Assembly: GCF_000185725.2 (NCBI RefSeq)
Contig: NZ_KI391954.1
Location: 744,001-808,000 of the forward strand
From: Segniliparus rugosus ATCC BAA-974
Lineage (GTDB): Bacteria; Actinomycetota; Actinomycetes; Mycobacteriales; Mycobacteriaceae
Direction of reading: 5' to 3'
Length of the DNA: 64,000 nucleotides
Shown in pieces: positions 9,568-17,701 of this stretch. Numbering within the stretch: position 1 is the first letter of the stretch; the number at the start of each line of letters is the position of its first letter. Position numbers and translations under genes: made by a program. Under the pieces are notes generated by a model, which had not been told where the DNA came from, made no database searches, and saw only the letters and a program-made list of their open reading frames with translations.

Positions 9568-10409
9568 CCGTGCGGGTGGTCACCGATTCCGCTTGCTGCC
9601 TGAGCGCGGACCAGCTCGCCGCGCACGGGATCCGGCAAGCCGCGCTGCACGTGCTGCTCGACGGGCGCGCCATTCCAGAAGACGACGACAACCCCGGAAG
9701 CGACGACGGCTTCGGCGAGGACTGGCTGACCAAGCCGGGCTTGTCGACCGCCGCCGCGAACGAGGAAGAGCTCGTGGCCCTCTACGAAAAGGCGTTCGCG
9801 GAGAGCTCGGGCGACGGCGTGGTGGCGGTGCACCTTTCCGGCGCCCTGTCGGCGACCGCGACGTCCGCGCAGAAGGCCGCGCGGCGCGTCGGCGCAGTCG
9901 TGGTGGTGGACTCGCGGCAAGCGGCGATGGGCGTGGGGTTCGCGGCGCTCGCAGCAGCCCGCGCGGCTTCGGGCGGGGCGGCGCTCGACGAGGTCGCCGA
10001 GATCGCCCGCCGCACTGCCGAAGCCACCACGACCTGGGGTTTCGTGGACAAGTTGGATTGGCTGCGGCGCAGCGGGCGAATACCTCGGACGACCTGGCTG
10101 GTCGGCACGGCGCTCTCGATCCGACCGGTGCTGCGGATCTCGGACGGGAAGCTGCAGATCGCCGAACGCACCCGCACCCGCGCCAAAGCCCTCGACAAGC
10201 TGGTGGAGCTCGCCAAGACGCGCTTTGGCGACAGCGAGACAACGGTGGCCATCCGCCACCAGCAGGCCGAGGAACAAGCGGCTCAATTGGCCGAGGCGTT
10301 GTCAGGCGCGCTTCGCTTGACCGCAGCCGTGGACATCGGCCCGGTCAACCGGGTCCTCGGGGCGCACTTGGGGACCGGGGCGCTCGTCCTGTCGGGAGTT
10401 TCCCCCTAA
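9564..10409 (+). CDS. DegV family fatty-acid-binding protein
   Basis: A 281-residue protein with the DegV signature: VRVVTDSACCLSADQL at the N-terminus, TSAATPEE-like STAAANEEEL near 60, and HLSGALSATATSAQKA near 92-107, which contacts the bound fatty acid. DegV/FakB proteins present acyl groups to partner kinases or hold fatty acids. No fakA is visible here. Adjacency to octT makes an acyl-supply role tempting, but that is inference. The GTG at 9564 overlaps the octT stop (GTGA). Confidence 0.9.
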   Translation: MTVRVVTDSACCLSADQLAAHGIRQAALHVLLDGRAIPEDDDNPGSDDGFGEDWLTKPGLSTAAANEEELVALYEKAFAESSGDGVVAVHLSGALSATATSAQKAARRVGAVVVVDSRQAAMGVGFAALAAARAASGGAALDEVAEIARRTAEATTTWGFVDKLDWLRRSGRIPRTTWLVGTALSIRPVLRISDGKLQIAERTRTRAKALDKLVELAKTRFGDSETTVAIRHQQAEEQAAQLAEALSGALRLTAAVDIGPVNRVLGAHLGTGALVLSGVSP

Positions 10410-10508
10410 GGCACAGGCCGAGGTCTGCGGCGCTCTCGGAGCCTGTGGAGGACGGGATTCGTTATCCACATTCTCGTCCGGAGGCGAGGAGCGCCCGCCG
10501 GACGGCCA

Positions 10509-10514
10509 TAGCGT
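10509..10514 (+). promoter_or_regulatory. -10 element of comEA (leaderless)
   Basis: TAGCGT ends 7 nt before the comEA ATG at 10522, and no Shine-Dalgarno sequence is present. The same hexamer is used by the MmpL gene at 57187. Confidence 0.5.
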
Positions 10515-10521
10515 CGAAAGC

Positions 10522-11330
10522 ATGAGCAAACACGATGCGTTGGAAGAGGGCTGGGAACGCGCCCATCCGCTTGCCGGTGAGTACGAGGACGAGGAATTCG
10601 AGGAGCCGCGTCGGTCCCGGCTGGGCACGACCTGGTGGTCGGGCCGCGTGGCCGCCGCCGTCGCGCTCGGAACGGTCGGCTTCGTCGCGCTGTGCTTCAC
10701 GGTCTTCGGCGCGGTGAAAGGAGATTCGCACGCCGCGCCGTATCCCGTGTTGCCGAGCGTCGTCCCACTCACATCGAGCGCAGGAGAGCCGCCGCCGACA
10801 ACCGCAGAGGCCCGCGAGATCGTGGTGAGCGTCGTCGGGGCGGTGCGTCACCCAGGGCTGGCCCGATTGGTCCCCGGCGCACGAGTGTCCGACGCGCTCG
10901 AAGCCGTCGGGGGATTGAGCCCCGAAGCGGAGACCTCGGGGCTCAATCTGGCCCAGCGCTTGGAGGACGGGGACCAGGTGGTGGTGGGCGGGACGGTTCC
11001 GGTGACTCCTGTCCCGCCCGCCGAGCAGCGCAAAGCGCCTCCCGCCCCGCCCCGCGCTCCGTCGGTTCCAGATCCTCGAGCGAGCAGCCGCTGCGACTGC
11101 GGCGGGAACCGCGCCCCGGAGCCGTGCCGCCCGGCCGCAAACAGACGAACGTCAACACGGCGACCGAGGCCGAGCTGGACGCCGTGCCGGGGATCGGCAA
11201 AGGCATCGCCCGTGCCATCGTGCAGTACCGCGCGGCGCACGGGCGGATCAGAAGCCTCGACGAGTTGGCAAAGGTCAAACAAATCGGCGCGGGCAGGCTG
11301 AAGAAAATCCGACCCCACCTGCGCGTGTGA
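10522..11330 (+). pseudogene. comEA: ComEA DNA-binding protein, interrupted by a frameshift
   Basis: The first frame (10522 to about 11060) encodes an N-terminal charged tail, one membrane anchor (VAAAVALGTVGFVALCFTVF, about residues 40-59) and a SLBB domain with VVSVVGAVRHPG near residue 96. The helix-hairpin-helix domain that binds DNA (QTNVNTATEAELDAVPGIGK ... LKKIRPHLRV) continues in a different frame and ends at 11330. Uninterrupted reading of the first frame runs to 11301 with non-ComEA sequence. The change corresponds to a 1-bp deletion (or 2-bp insertion) between about 11040 and 11140, a C/G-run-rich linker. It could be a true mutation or a sequencing error. comEC follows with a GTGA overlap to the second frame, showing that this frame is the ancestral end. 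Confidence 0.85.
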
Positions 11331-12922
11331 CCGGCCCGGCGCTCGGTGCCTTGGCGGGCGCGGCGCTCGCTCTGACGCTCGGCTGGCGCGTGGGCGCGGC
11401 GGTCTCGGCGCTCGCCGCCGTGGCCATGATCGCCTTCGCCGTCGCGAGCATGGGGTCGGAGCCGACGGGGGGAGCGGCGCGTTTGGTGGCCCGCTGCCCA
11501 AGATGGTGCTTGGCGACGTTGGTTTTGTTCACCGCGTCCGCCGCGATGTCCACCGCGCGAGCGCGCGACGCGGAGTCCCACCCGCTCGCGAGGCTCGCGA
11601 GCGACGGCGGACGGACCGAACTCCTCGTCACGGTCTGGACGACCGACGACCCTCGCCCAGTCCGGGGAAACCGCGTGCTCATCCCCGCCGAACTCCGCTC
11701 GCCCTCAGGCGAAGCCTCGGTCGTCGTGCTCGCGCCGCGGGCGCGGTACGAGACGCTGGCTCCGTGGCAGACGGTCACGTTCCGGGCCCGGATCGGCCCG
11801 CCCCGCCGAAGCGGCCTCACCGTCGCGTCGCTCATCGCGACCGGGCCGCCGCAAGCGGTCGGCCCCGAGTCCTGGGCGGCGCGGACGACGGGTGCGCTGC
11901 GCAGCCGGTTCGCCGCCATCTGCGAGCGGACGCTGGCGGAAGACGAGTCCAAGATCTTGCCTGCCGTTGTGCTCGGCGACAGCGGGCGAGTCACAGGGAA
12001 ACTGAAAGACGAGTTCCAGGAAGCCGGGCTCACGCACCTGATGGCGGTGTCGGGCGCGAACTTCGCGATCGTCCTCGGCGTGGTGCTGCTTGTCTTGCGC
12101 GCGGTCGGCGCGGGCCCCCGGCTGTCGGCGGTTCTGGCGCTTGCGGCGCTGATCGGTCTCACGCTTCTCGTGCGTCCGTCCCCGAGCGTCTTGCGGGCGG
12201 GGACGATGGGGGCGGTGGGCCTTGTCGCTCTGTTCGCGGGGCGCCGTCGGCAGGCGGATCGCGCATTGGGCGTGACCGTCGTCGCGCTGCTCGGGATCGA
12301 TCCGGCGCTCGCGGTGGACTACGGATTCGTGCTCTCGGTCCTCGCCACCGGAGCGTTGCTCCGCCTCGCGCCGAGGTGGAAGGAGAAACTGATGGCGAAA
12401 GGGGCTCCGTCCGCGTGCGCGGGCGTGCTCGCGGCGGCAGCGGCGGCCCATGTCGCGACCGCCCCGGTCGTCGCGATGCTCACCGGCAAGGTGAGCCTGG
12501 TGGGTTTGGCCGCGAACGCCATGGTGGAGCCTGTCGTCGGATTGATGACCGTCCTCGGCTGCCTGGGCGTGGCGGCGGGCGCGCTGTGGGAGCCGGCGGG
12601 GGAGTTGATCACGCGTTTCGCGGGGGTCCCGGCGACGTGGCTCGTGGCGGTGGCGAGAGGGGCGGCCGCGTGTCCGTACGGCGTGATCCGCGTCGGGCCG
12701 GGCTTCGCTGGGTTTGCCGCGACCTTCGGGGCGATCCTTCTGCTCGCCGGAGTACTGTGGTTCCGGACACGGAGAACGGCGCTGTATGAAGGAGAACAAC
12801 CGCATGGCCGCAGCATCATCCACACTCGACGTTCCGGCCCCGGCGGGATCGATCGCCGTCGAGGTGTTCACCGCGCAGAAGCCGTCGGAAGGCTCCGTTC
12901 CCGGTGTGGTGATGATCCATGA
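11327..12922 (+). CDS. comEC: ComEC/Rec2 family DNA-uptake channel
   Basis: A 531-residue polytopic membrane protein with the Competence domain: AGLTHLMAVSGANFAIVLG near residues 230-250 is the family signature. Many hydrophobic helices follow to about residue 500. The C-terminal metallo-hydrolase domain of longer ComEC proteins is absent, as in the short mycobacterial form (Rv2414c). The GTG at 11327 overlaps the comEA stop. The open frame continues 119 nt into the dienelactone hydrolase gene, which is unusual. holA, which follows comEC in M. tuberculosis, is not here. Confidence 0.88.
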   Translation: MTGPALGALAGAALALTLGWRVGAAVSALAAVAMIAFAVASMGSEPTGGAARLVARCPRWCLATLVLFTASAAMSTARARDAESHPLARLASDGGRTELLVTVWTTDDPRPVRGNRVLIPAELRSPSGEASVVVLAPRARYETLAPWQTVTFRARIGPPRRSGLTVASLIATGPPQAVGPESWAARTTGALRSRFAAICERTLAEDESKILPAVVLGDSGRVTGKLKDEFQEAGLTHLMAVSGANFAIVLGVVLLVLRAVGAGPRLSAVLALAALIGLTLLVRPSPSVLRAGTMGAVGLVALFAGRRRQADRALGVTVVALLGIDPALAVDYGFVLSVLATGALLRLAPRWKEKLMAKGAPSACAGVLAAAAAAHVATAPVVAMLTGKVSLVGLAANAMVEPVVGLMTVLGCLGVAAGALWEPAGELITRFAGVPATWLVAVARGAAACPYGVIRVGPGFAGFAATFGAILLLAGVLWFRTRRTALYEGEQPHGRSIIHTRRSGPGGIDRRRGVHRAEAVGRLRSRCGDDP

Positions 12923-13550
12923 CATCCTCGGCGTGGTGGACGATGTCCGCAGGCTCGCGCAGAAGGTCGCCGATCAGGGCTACATCGTCGCGCTGCCCGA
13001 CTTGTACGCCAGAGGGGGCAAGCGCAAGTGCCTGCTTTCCACGGCTCGGTCGATGCTCACGGGGGAAGGGACCGCGTTCGACGACATCACCGCCGTGCGC
13101 CACGCTCTGGCCGCCGACCCGAGGTGCACCGGGCGGATCGCGATCACCGGTTTCTGCCTTGGCGGCGGATACGCGCTGCTGTTCGCGCCGAGCAAGCAGT
13201 TCGACGTTGCCGCGCCGTTCTACCCGTCCAACGTGACTCGCGGGAAATTGCCCAGGAAGTTCGAAGAACTGCTCGAGCACTCGTGCCCCGTGGTGGCGAG
13301 CCTCGGCAGCCGCGATCCCATGCTCGGCAAAAAAGCCGGCCCCGTGCTGGAGCACGCCCTTTCCACTCACGGGATCCCGAACGACGTGAAAGTCTATCAG
13401 GGAGCCGGGCACAGCTTCGCCAACCAGTTCCCCGGGACTATCGGCACGCTGGCCAAGGTGGTCGGATTCAGTTACGCGCACGAAGCCGCCGAGGACGCGT
13501 GGCAGCGAGTGTTCTCCTTCTTCGAGGAGCATTTGGTAGCATCCGAATAG
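12804..13550 (+). CDS. dienelactone hydrolase family protein
   Basis: A 248-residue alpha/beta hydrolase. The nucleophile is cysteine in GFCLGGGYALLF (near residue 118). The Asp is in LGSRDPML and the His in GAGHSFANQ, completing the Cys-Asp-His triad of the dienelactone hydrolase family. GVVMIHDILGVVDDVRRLA forms the oxyanion-hole region. The ATG at 12804 is chosen because GAAGGAG lies about 9 nt before it. An upstream ATG at 12786 is possible. The substrate is unknown: a carboxymethylenebutenolidase role is the family default, and no aromatic degradation genes are nearby. Confidence 0.85.
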   Translation: MAAASSTLDVPAPAGSIAVEVFTAQKPSEGSVPGVVMIHDILGVVDDVRRLAQKVADQGYIVALPDLYARGGKRKCLLSTARSMLTGEGTAFDDITAVRHALAADPRCTGRIAITGFCLGGGYALLFAPSKQFDVAAPFYPSNVTRGKLPRKFEELLEHSCPVVASLGSRDPMLGKKAGPVLEHALSTHGIPNDVKVYQGAGHSFANQFPGTIGTLAKVVGFSYAHEAAEDAWQRVFSFFEEHLVASE

Positions 13551-13582
13551 CGGCTATCCTCTGACGGACCAGCCGCTCCCTC

Positions 13583-13647
13583 CCCTGACCAGGGCATGAC
13601 TAGGGTAACCCCCCGATCCTAGTCAGAGGAGAAAGTCCTGGTCAGGG
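13583..13647. repeat. nested inverted repeats between convergent genes
   Basis: An outer 11-bp inverted repeat (13583-13593 with 13637-13647) encloses an inner 8-bp inverted repeat TGACTAGG/CCTAGTCA (13597-13604 with 13618-13625). It lies between the dienelactone hydrolase gene and the convergent quinone-oxidoreductase gene. It could act as a bidirectional terminator, but no T-tract follows either arm. Confidence 0.6.
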
Positions 13648-13679
13648 TCGCAGGGCCCGCAGCTCCGCAAGGCGAGGCT

Positions 13680-14645
13680 TCAGGGGACGAGAACCACCGA
13701 TCCGGTCGTGCGCCGCCCTTCGAGATCCTGATGCGCCTTCGCGGCTTCTGCCAGCGGGTAGCGCTCGGTCACATTGATCTCGACCACGCCGCGCCCGATC
13801 GCCGAGAAGAGCGCTTCGGAGCGCCAGTCCGTCTCGGCCCGGTCGCGCAGGTGGTGCGCGAGGGTGGGCCGGGTGACGAAGAGGGAGCCGCCGGAGTTGA
13901 GCCGCTGCAGATCGAACGGGGGCACCTGGCCGCTGGCCCCGCCGAAGAGGACCACGAAACCCCTGGCGCGGGTGGCGGCGAGGCTCGCGTCGAACGTGCT
14001 CTTGCCGACTCCGTCGTAGACGGCGGCGACGCCCTCCCCTCCGGTGAGCTCGCGAACCCGCGCGGCGATGTCCTCGTCGTAGCTGAGCACGTGCGCCGCC
14101 CCCGCCCGCCGCGACAGCTCGGCTTTCTCTGGGGTGCCCGCCGTGGTGATGACGCGGACTCCTTTCGCTGTCGCCCATTGGGTGAGGATCAGGCCAACGC
14201 CGCCAGCCCCGGCGTGGACGAGGACGCTCTCGCCCGGCTGAGCGTCGTAGCTGGACCAGAGCAGGTAGTGCGCGGTCAGCCCTTTGAGCAGCGAGGCGGC
14301 GGCGACCTGGAAGTCGATCCCGTCTGGCAGACGCACCACGGTTTTCTCCGGCACCGCCGCGTATTGGGCGTATCCGCCGAGCGCGCCGGTCCACGCGACA
14401 CGGTCGCCGACCGCGAACTCGGTCGCGCCCGCGCCGACCGCCGCCACGACGCCCGCCCCCTCATTGCCAGGGGTGAACGGCAGCGGGACCTGATACACCC
14501 CGGAGCGCTGGTAGGTGTCGATGAAGTTCACCCCTGCCGCTTCGACTTTGATGAGGAGCTGGCCTTCGCCGGGCTCGGGGATGGCGGTCAGCGAGGGGAC
14601 CAGGACGTCCGGGCCGCCGGTCCGCGTGACTTGTATCGCGCGCAT
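13680..14645 (-). CDS. quinone oxidoreductase-like MDR protein
   Basis: A 321-residue zinc-free medium-chain dehydrogenase/reductase of the NADPH:quinone reductase (QorA) type. It begins with IQVTRTGGPDVL, has GVNFIDTYQRSGVYQVPLPF near residues 45-65 and the Rossmann motif VLVHAGAGGVGLILTQWA near residues 143-160, and shows no structural zinc cysteines. It should reduce quinones or enones with NADPH. The start at 14645 (MRAIQVT) matches the family's usual N-terminus. MSTM nine nt upstream is an alternative. It is divergent from, and shares a very short promoter region with, the gene at 14672. Confidence 0.87.
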   Translation of the reverse strand: MRAIQVTRTGGPDVLVPSLTAIPEPGEGQLLIKVEAAGVNFIDTYQRSGVYQVPLPFTPGNEGAGVVAAVGAGATEFAVGDRVAWTGALGGYAQYAAVPEKTVVRLPDGIDFQVAAASLLKGLTAHYLLWSSYDAQPGESVLVHAGAGGVGLILTQWATAKGVRVITTAGTPEKAELSRRAGAAHVLSYDEDIAARVRELTGGEGVAAVYDGVGKSTFDASLAATRARGFVVLFGGASGQVPPFDLQRLNSGGSLFVTRPTLAHHLRDRAETDWRSEALFSAIGRGVVEINVTERYPLAEAAKAHQDLEGRRTTGSVVLVP

Positions 14646-14658
14646 TGTGCTCATACGG

Positions 14659-14664
14659 TACATT
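14659..14664 (+). promoter_or_regulatory. -10 element of the 14672 operon (leaderless)
   Basis: TACATT ends 7 nt before the ATG at 14672. A -10-like TACCGT for the divergent oxidoreductase overlaps it on the other strand (14660-14655). The two promoters therefore share bases and should compete for polymerase. Confidence 0.4.
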
Positions 14665-14671
14665 CTCCAAC

Positions 14672-14989
14672 ATGAGCGAAACTCCAGCTGAACAGCTCGG
14701 CGCGGCTCCCGCGCGCACTGTGAAGGCCGTGCGGGCCTTCCTGTCCGCGCACGGCGGTTCCGGCCACGCGGTGCTGCAGAACATCGGCCGCGCCGGGGTG
14801 CGCATCACGCTGATCGGAAAGGACGGCGTCCTCGGCGACGAGGTGGTGCGGGATCTTCCGGCGGCGAAGGCCGTGGTGGCCGAGGTGGACGGGCTGGCGG
14901 AGTCCGGATGGACCCGCGAGCTGGTCAGCGTCGCGACTCCCGCGCCGGGCCACGCGCGGAAAATGGCCGGGTGGGTCGCAAACACTTGA
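14672..14989 (+). CDS. conserved hypothetical protein
   Basis: A 105-residue protein that I do not recognise. It is mixed alpha/beta (VKAVRAFLSAHGGSGHAVLQ, VRITLIGKDGVLGDEVVRDL) with no signal peptide, membrane segment or cysteine motif. It is the first gene of an operon: the lipoprotein gene of an ABC importer starts 1 bp after its stop. The conserved-looking GHAVLQNIGRAGVRITLIG segment may form a beta-hairpin. A cytoplasmic role linked to the imported nucleoside is possible by context only. Confidence 0.6.
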   Translation: MSETPAEQLGAAPARTVKAVRAFLSAHGGSGHAVLQNIGRAGVRITLIGKDGVLGDEVVRDLPAAKAVVAEVDGLAESGWTRELVSVATPAPGHARKMAGWVANT

Positions 14990-14990
14990 G

Positions 14991-16127
14991 ATGAAGGGCG
15001 GGGGGTGTCTGCGAGCCGCCTTGGCGGTGTCGCTCGTTTTGGGCTCGGCGAGTTGTGTGAAACCGCCGCCGGGCGGAGCCTCGGGCAGAGCCGAGCCGTG
15101 CCAGCTCGCGCGGCCCCCTGCCGCCGAGCCGGTCTCGACCACGGCGGCCCCGGACACGGCGAAGGCGGACGGCAGCGGTTTGAAAGTCGGGCTCGCCTTC
15201 GACATCGGCGGGCGGGGCGACGCCTCGTTCAACGACGCGGCGGTCGCGGGCCTGGACCGGGCGACCGCCGAGCTTGGGCTGCGGCAGGAGCGCCGCGCCG
15301 AGCGCTCGCCCAGCTCCGGCGAGGGCGAATCGGACAAGGAGGCGCGCCTGGTCCGGCTGGCAGAGGACGGCTACACCTCGATCATCGCGGTCGGCTTCGT
15401 GTACGCGCCGAGGCTGGCGACTGTCGCGCCTCGGTTTCCGGGCACGCAGTTCGCGATCATCGACGCGCAAGTGCCGGGGCCGAACGTCAAGTCGATCGAA
15501 TTCGCGGAGGAGCAGGCTTCCTTCCTCGCCGGGGTCGTCGCGGCCTATAAGAGCAAGACCTGCCACGTCGGCTTCGTCGGGGGAGTGGACAACCCGCTCA
15601 TCCACAAATTCGAGGCGGGGTTCGTCCAAGGGGCGCGCGCCGCCGCGCCGGGGATCGTCGTCGAGCGCAAATACCTCTCGCCAGCGGGCGACAACTCCGG
15701 CTTCCAGGACCCCGCGAAAGGGCGGATCACCGCGAACGGGGAGCTGGGGCGCGGCGCGGACGTCGTCTACCACGCGGCGGGAGCCTCGGGGAAAGGCGTG
15801 ATCCAGGCGGTCCACGCGGCGGGGAAGCTCGCCATCGGCGTCGATTCGGACCAGCACGAGCAGCAGAACCTCGGCGAAGCCCGGTTCAGCGTCATCACCT
15901 CGGTGGTCAAACGCGTCGACGTCGCGGTCTTCGACTACCTGCGCGCGACGGCCCTCGGCCAGCTCGCCTCCTTCCCGAGCCGGTTCGACCTCGCGCTGGG
16001 CGGGGTGGGCCTGGCGACCTCCGGCGGCGGGATCGACGACCTTCAAGCCGTGCTCGACGCGTACCGGGCGGCTATTGTCGGCGGCCGGATCCATGTCGCG
16101 GCCACTCGGGCGGAGCTCGGCGGATGA
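14991..16127 (+). CDS. BMP-family (nucleoside-binding) lipoprotein
   Basis: The substrate-binding lipoprotein of an ABC importer of the Bmp/PnrA/NupN type, expected to bind purine nucleosides outside the membrane. The 378-residue product has a lipoprotein signal ending in LGSASC (Cys about 23), then a periplasmic-binding fold with VGLAFDIGGRGDASFNDAA (about 65-83), the ribose-contacting region, and GVDSDQHEQQ near residue 283, all typical of PF02608. The ATPase gene overlaps its end by 4 bp, and two permease genes follow. Confidence 0.9.
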   Translation: MKGGGCLRAALAVSLVLGSASCVKPPPGGASGRAEPCQLARPPAAEPVSTTAAPDTAKADGSGLKVGLAFDIGGRGDASFNDAAVAGLDRATAELGLRQERRAERSPSSGEGESDKEARLVRLAEDGYTSIIAVGFVYAPRLATVAPRFPGTQFAIIDAQVPGPNVKSIEFAEEQASFLAGVVAAYKSKTCHVGFVGGVDNPLIHKFEAGFVQGARAAAPGIVVERKYLSPAGDNSGFQDPAKGRITANGELGRGADVVYHAAGASGKGVIQAVHAAGKLAIGVDSDQHEQQNLGEARFSVITSVVKRVDVAVFDYLRATALGQLASFPSRFDLALGGVGLATSGGGIDDLQAVLDAYRAAIVGGRIHVAATRAELGG

Positions 16128-17701
16128 GCGAGGGGCCGACGCGGGAGGGGACCGCTCTGCGGTTGGCGGGGATCACCAAGCGCTACCCGGGCGTGGTCGC
16201 GAACGACGCCGTCGCGCTCGAGGCCCGCGTCGGCGAAGTGCACGCGATCTGCGGCGAGAACGGGGCGGGGAAGTCCACGTTGATGAAAATCCTCTACGGC
16301 ATGGTCAAGCCGGACGAGGGGACGATCGAGGTGCACGGGAAGGAAGTCAAGTTCCACTCCCCGGCCCAGGCCATCGCGGCGGGAATCGGCATGGTCCATC
16401 AGCACTTCATGCTCGCCGAGAACCTCACGGTGCTGGAGAACGTGGTGCTGGGGGCGGAGGCGAGCCATGGGATCGGCGCGCGGGCCCGGACGTTCTTGCG
16501 CGGCCTCGCCGCGAGCTCCGGCCTGGAAATCGACGTCGACTCCCAGGTCAGCGAGCTTGGCGTGGCGGACCGGCAGCGAGTGGAGATCCTCAAGGTGCTC
16601 TACCGGGGCGCGCGGATCATCATTCTGGACGAGCCGACGGCGGTGCTCGCCCCCTCCGAGGTCGAAGCCCTCTTCGAGGTGCTGCGCGGGATGAAGGCGG
16701 AGGGCTACACCTTCTTGTTCATCTCGCACAAGCTCGGCGAGGTTCGGGCCGTCGCGGACACGGTGACGGTGATCCGCAGGGGGCGGACCGTCGCGACGGC
16801 CGACCCGAAGACTATGACGAACACGCAGTTGGCGGAGCTTATCGTCGGCTCGATCCCCGACCTCTCCCGCCCGGACGCGGTCCGAGAGCCCGGAGCGCCT
16901 GTGCTGCGGCTGTCCGGGGTCTGCGTTGCGGGACCGAGCCACGCTCCCCCGCGAGCGGGAGCCGCCGCCCCCTCGGGCGGGCGGGGCGAGCGGCCCGAGC
17001 TCGCCGACGTGGACCTGACGATCCGCGAGGGCGAGATCCTCGGCGTCGCGGGCGTGGAGGGCAACGGGCAGACCGCGCTCGCGGAAGTCGTCCTCGGGAT
17101 GCGCCAGCCTTCGGCGGGGACGCTGGAGCTGCGCGCCCGCTCCGGCGAGACGCTCGCGCTCGTCGGACGCTCGGTGCTGCGCAGACGCGAGGCGGGGATC
17201 GGCTACGTCGCGGAGGACCGGCACCGGCATTCGCTGCTGCTGGCGCAGAGCCTGTGGCGCAATCGGATCCTCGGCTTCCAGTCGCGGCTGACCAGGGGCC
17301 AATGGCTCGCTATCGGGGAGGCGAAGGCGCAGGCCGAGACGATCCGCCAGTCCTTCGACGTGCGCGCGCCAGGGGTGGCGACCCCGATCGGCGCGCTCTC
17401 CGGCGGCAATCAGCAGAAGTTCATCATGGGCCGGGAGCTGTCGGACGGTCCCGTGCTCCTCGTGGCGGCCCAGCCGACCCGAGGCGTGGACGTCGGGGCG
17501 CAGAGCCTCCTGTGGGGCAAGCTCCGCGAGGCGCAGCAGGCCGGACTGGCCGTCCTTTTGATCTCGGCGGACCTCGACGAGCTGCTCGCGCTCTCCGACC
17601 GGATCGTCGTGCTGCACGACGGGCGGATCGTCGCCGAGGCGGACCCGAGGACGGTCACGGCGGCCGAGCTCGGCGAGGCGATGACGGGAGGGGCCGAATG
17701 A
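16124..17701 (+). CDS. duplicated ABC ATPase of a nucleoside/sugar-type importer
   Basis: A 525-residue ATPase with two nucleotide-binding domains as in NupO/RbsA. The N-domain has Walker A GENGAGKSTLMK near residue 45 and Walker B ILDEPTAVLAPSE near residue 167. The C-domain has a degenerate Walker A (VEGNGQTALAEV near residue 315) and the signature LSGGNQQKFIMGRELS near residue 427. It powers the transporter formed with the following two permeases. Overlaps of 4 bp at both ends show one transcript with the binding protein. Confidence 0.93.
   Translation: MSEGPTREGTALRLAGITKRYPGVVANDAVALEARVGEVHAICGENGAGKSTLMKILYGMVKPDEGTIEVHGKEVKFHSPAQAIAAGIGMVHQHFMLAENLTVLENVVLGAEASHGIGARARTFLRGLAASSGLEIDVDSQVSELGVADRQRVEILKVLYRGARIIILDEPTAVLAPSEVEALFEVLRGMKAEGYTFLFISHKLGEVRAVADTVTVIRRGRTVATADPKTMTNTQLAELIVGSIPDLSRPDAVREPGAPVLRLSGVCVAGPSHAPPRAGAAAPSGGRGERPELADVDLTIREGEILGVAGVEGNGQTALAEVVLGMRQPSAGTLELRARSGETLALVGRSVLRRREAGIGYVAEDRHRHSLLLAQSLWRNRILGFQSRLTRGQWLAIGEAKAQAETIRQSFDVRAPGVATPIGALSGGNQQKFIMGRELSDGPVLLVAAQPTRGVDVGAQSLLWGKLREAQQAGLAVLLISADLDELLALSDRIVVLHDGRIVAEADPRTVTAAELGEAMTGGAE

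Noticed and set aside
10522-11301. ComEA as an intact 259-residue protein
   Set aside because: The last third of that frame is not ComEA-like, whereas the HhH domain is perfectly preserved in another frame.
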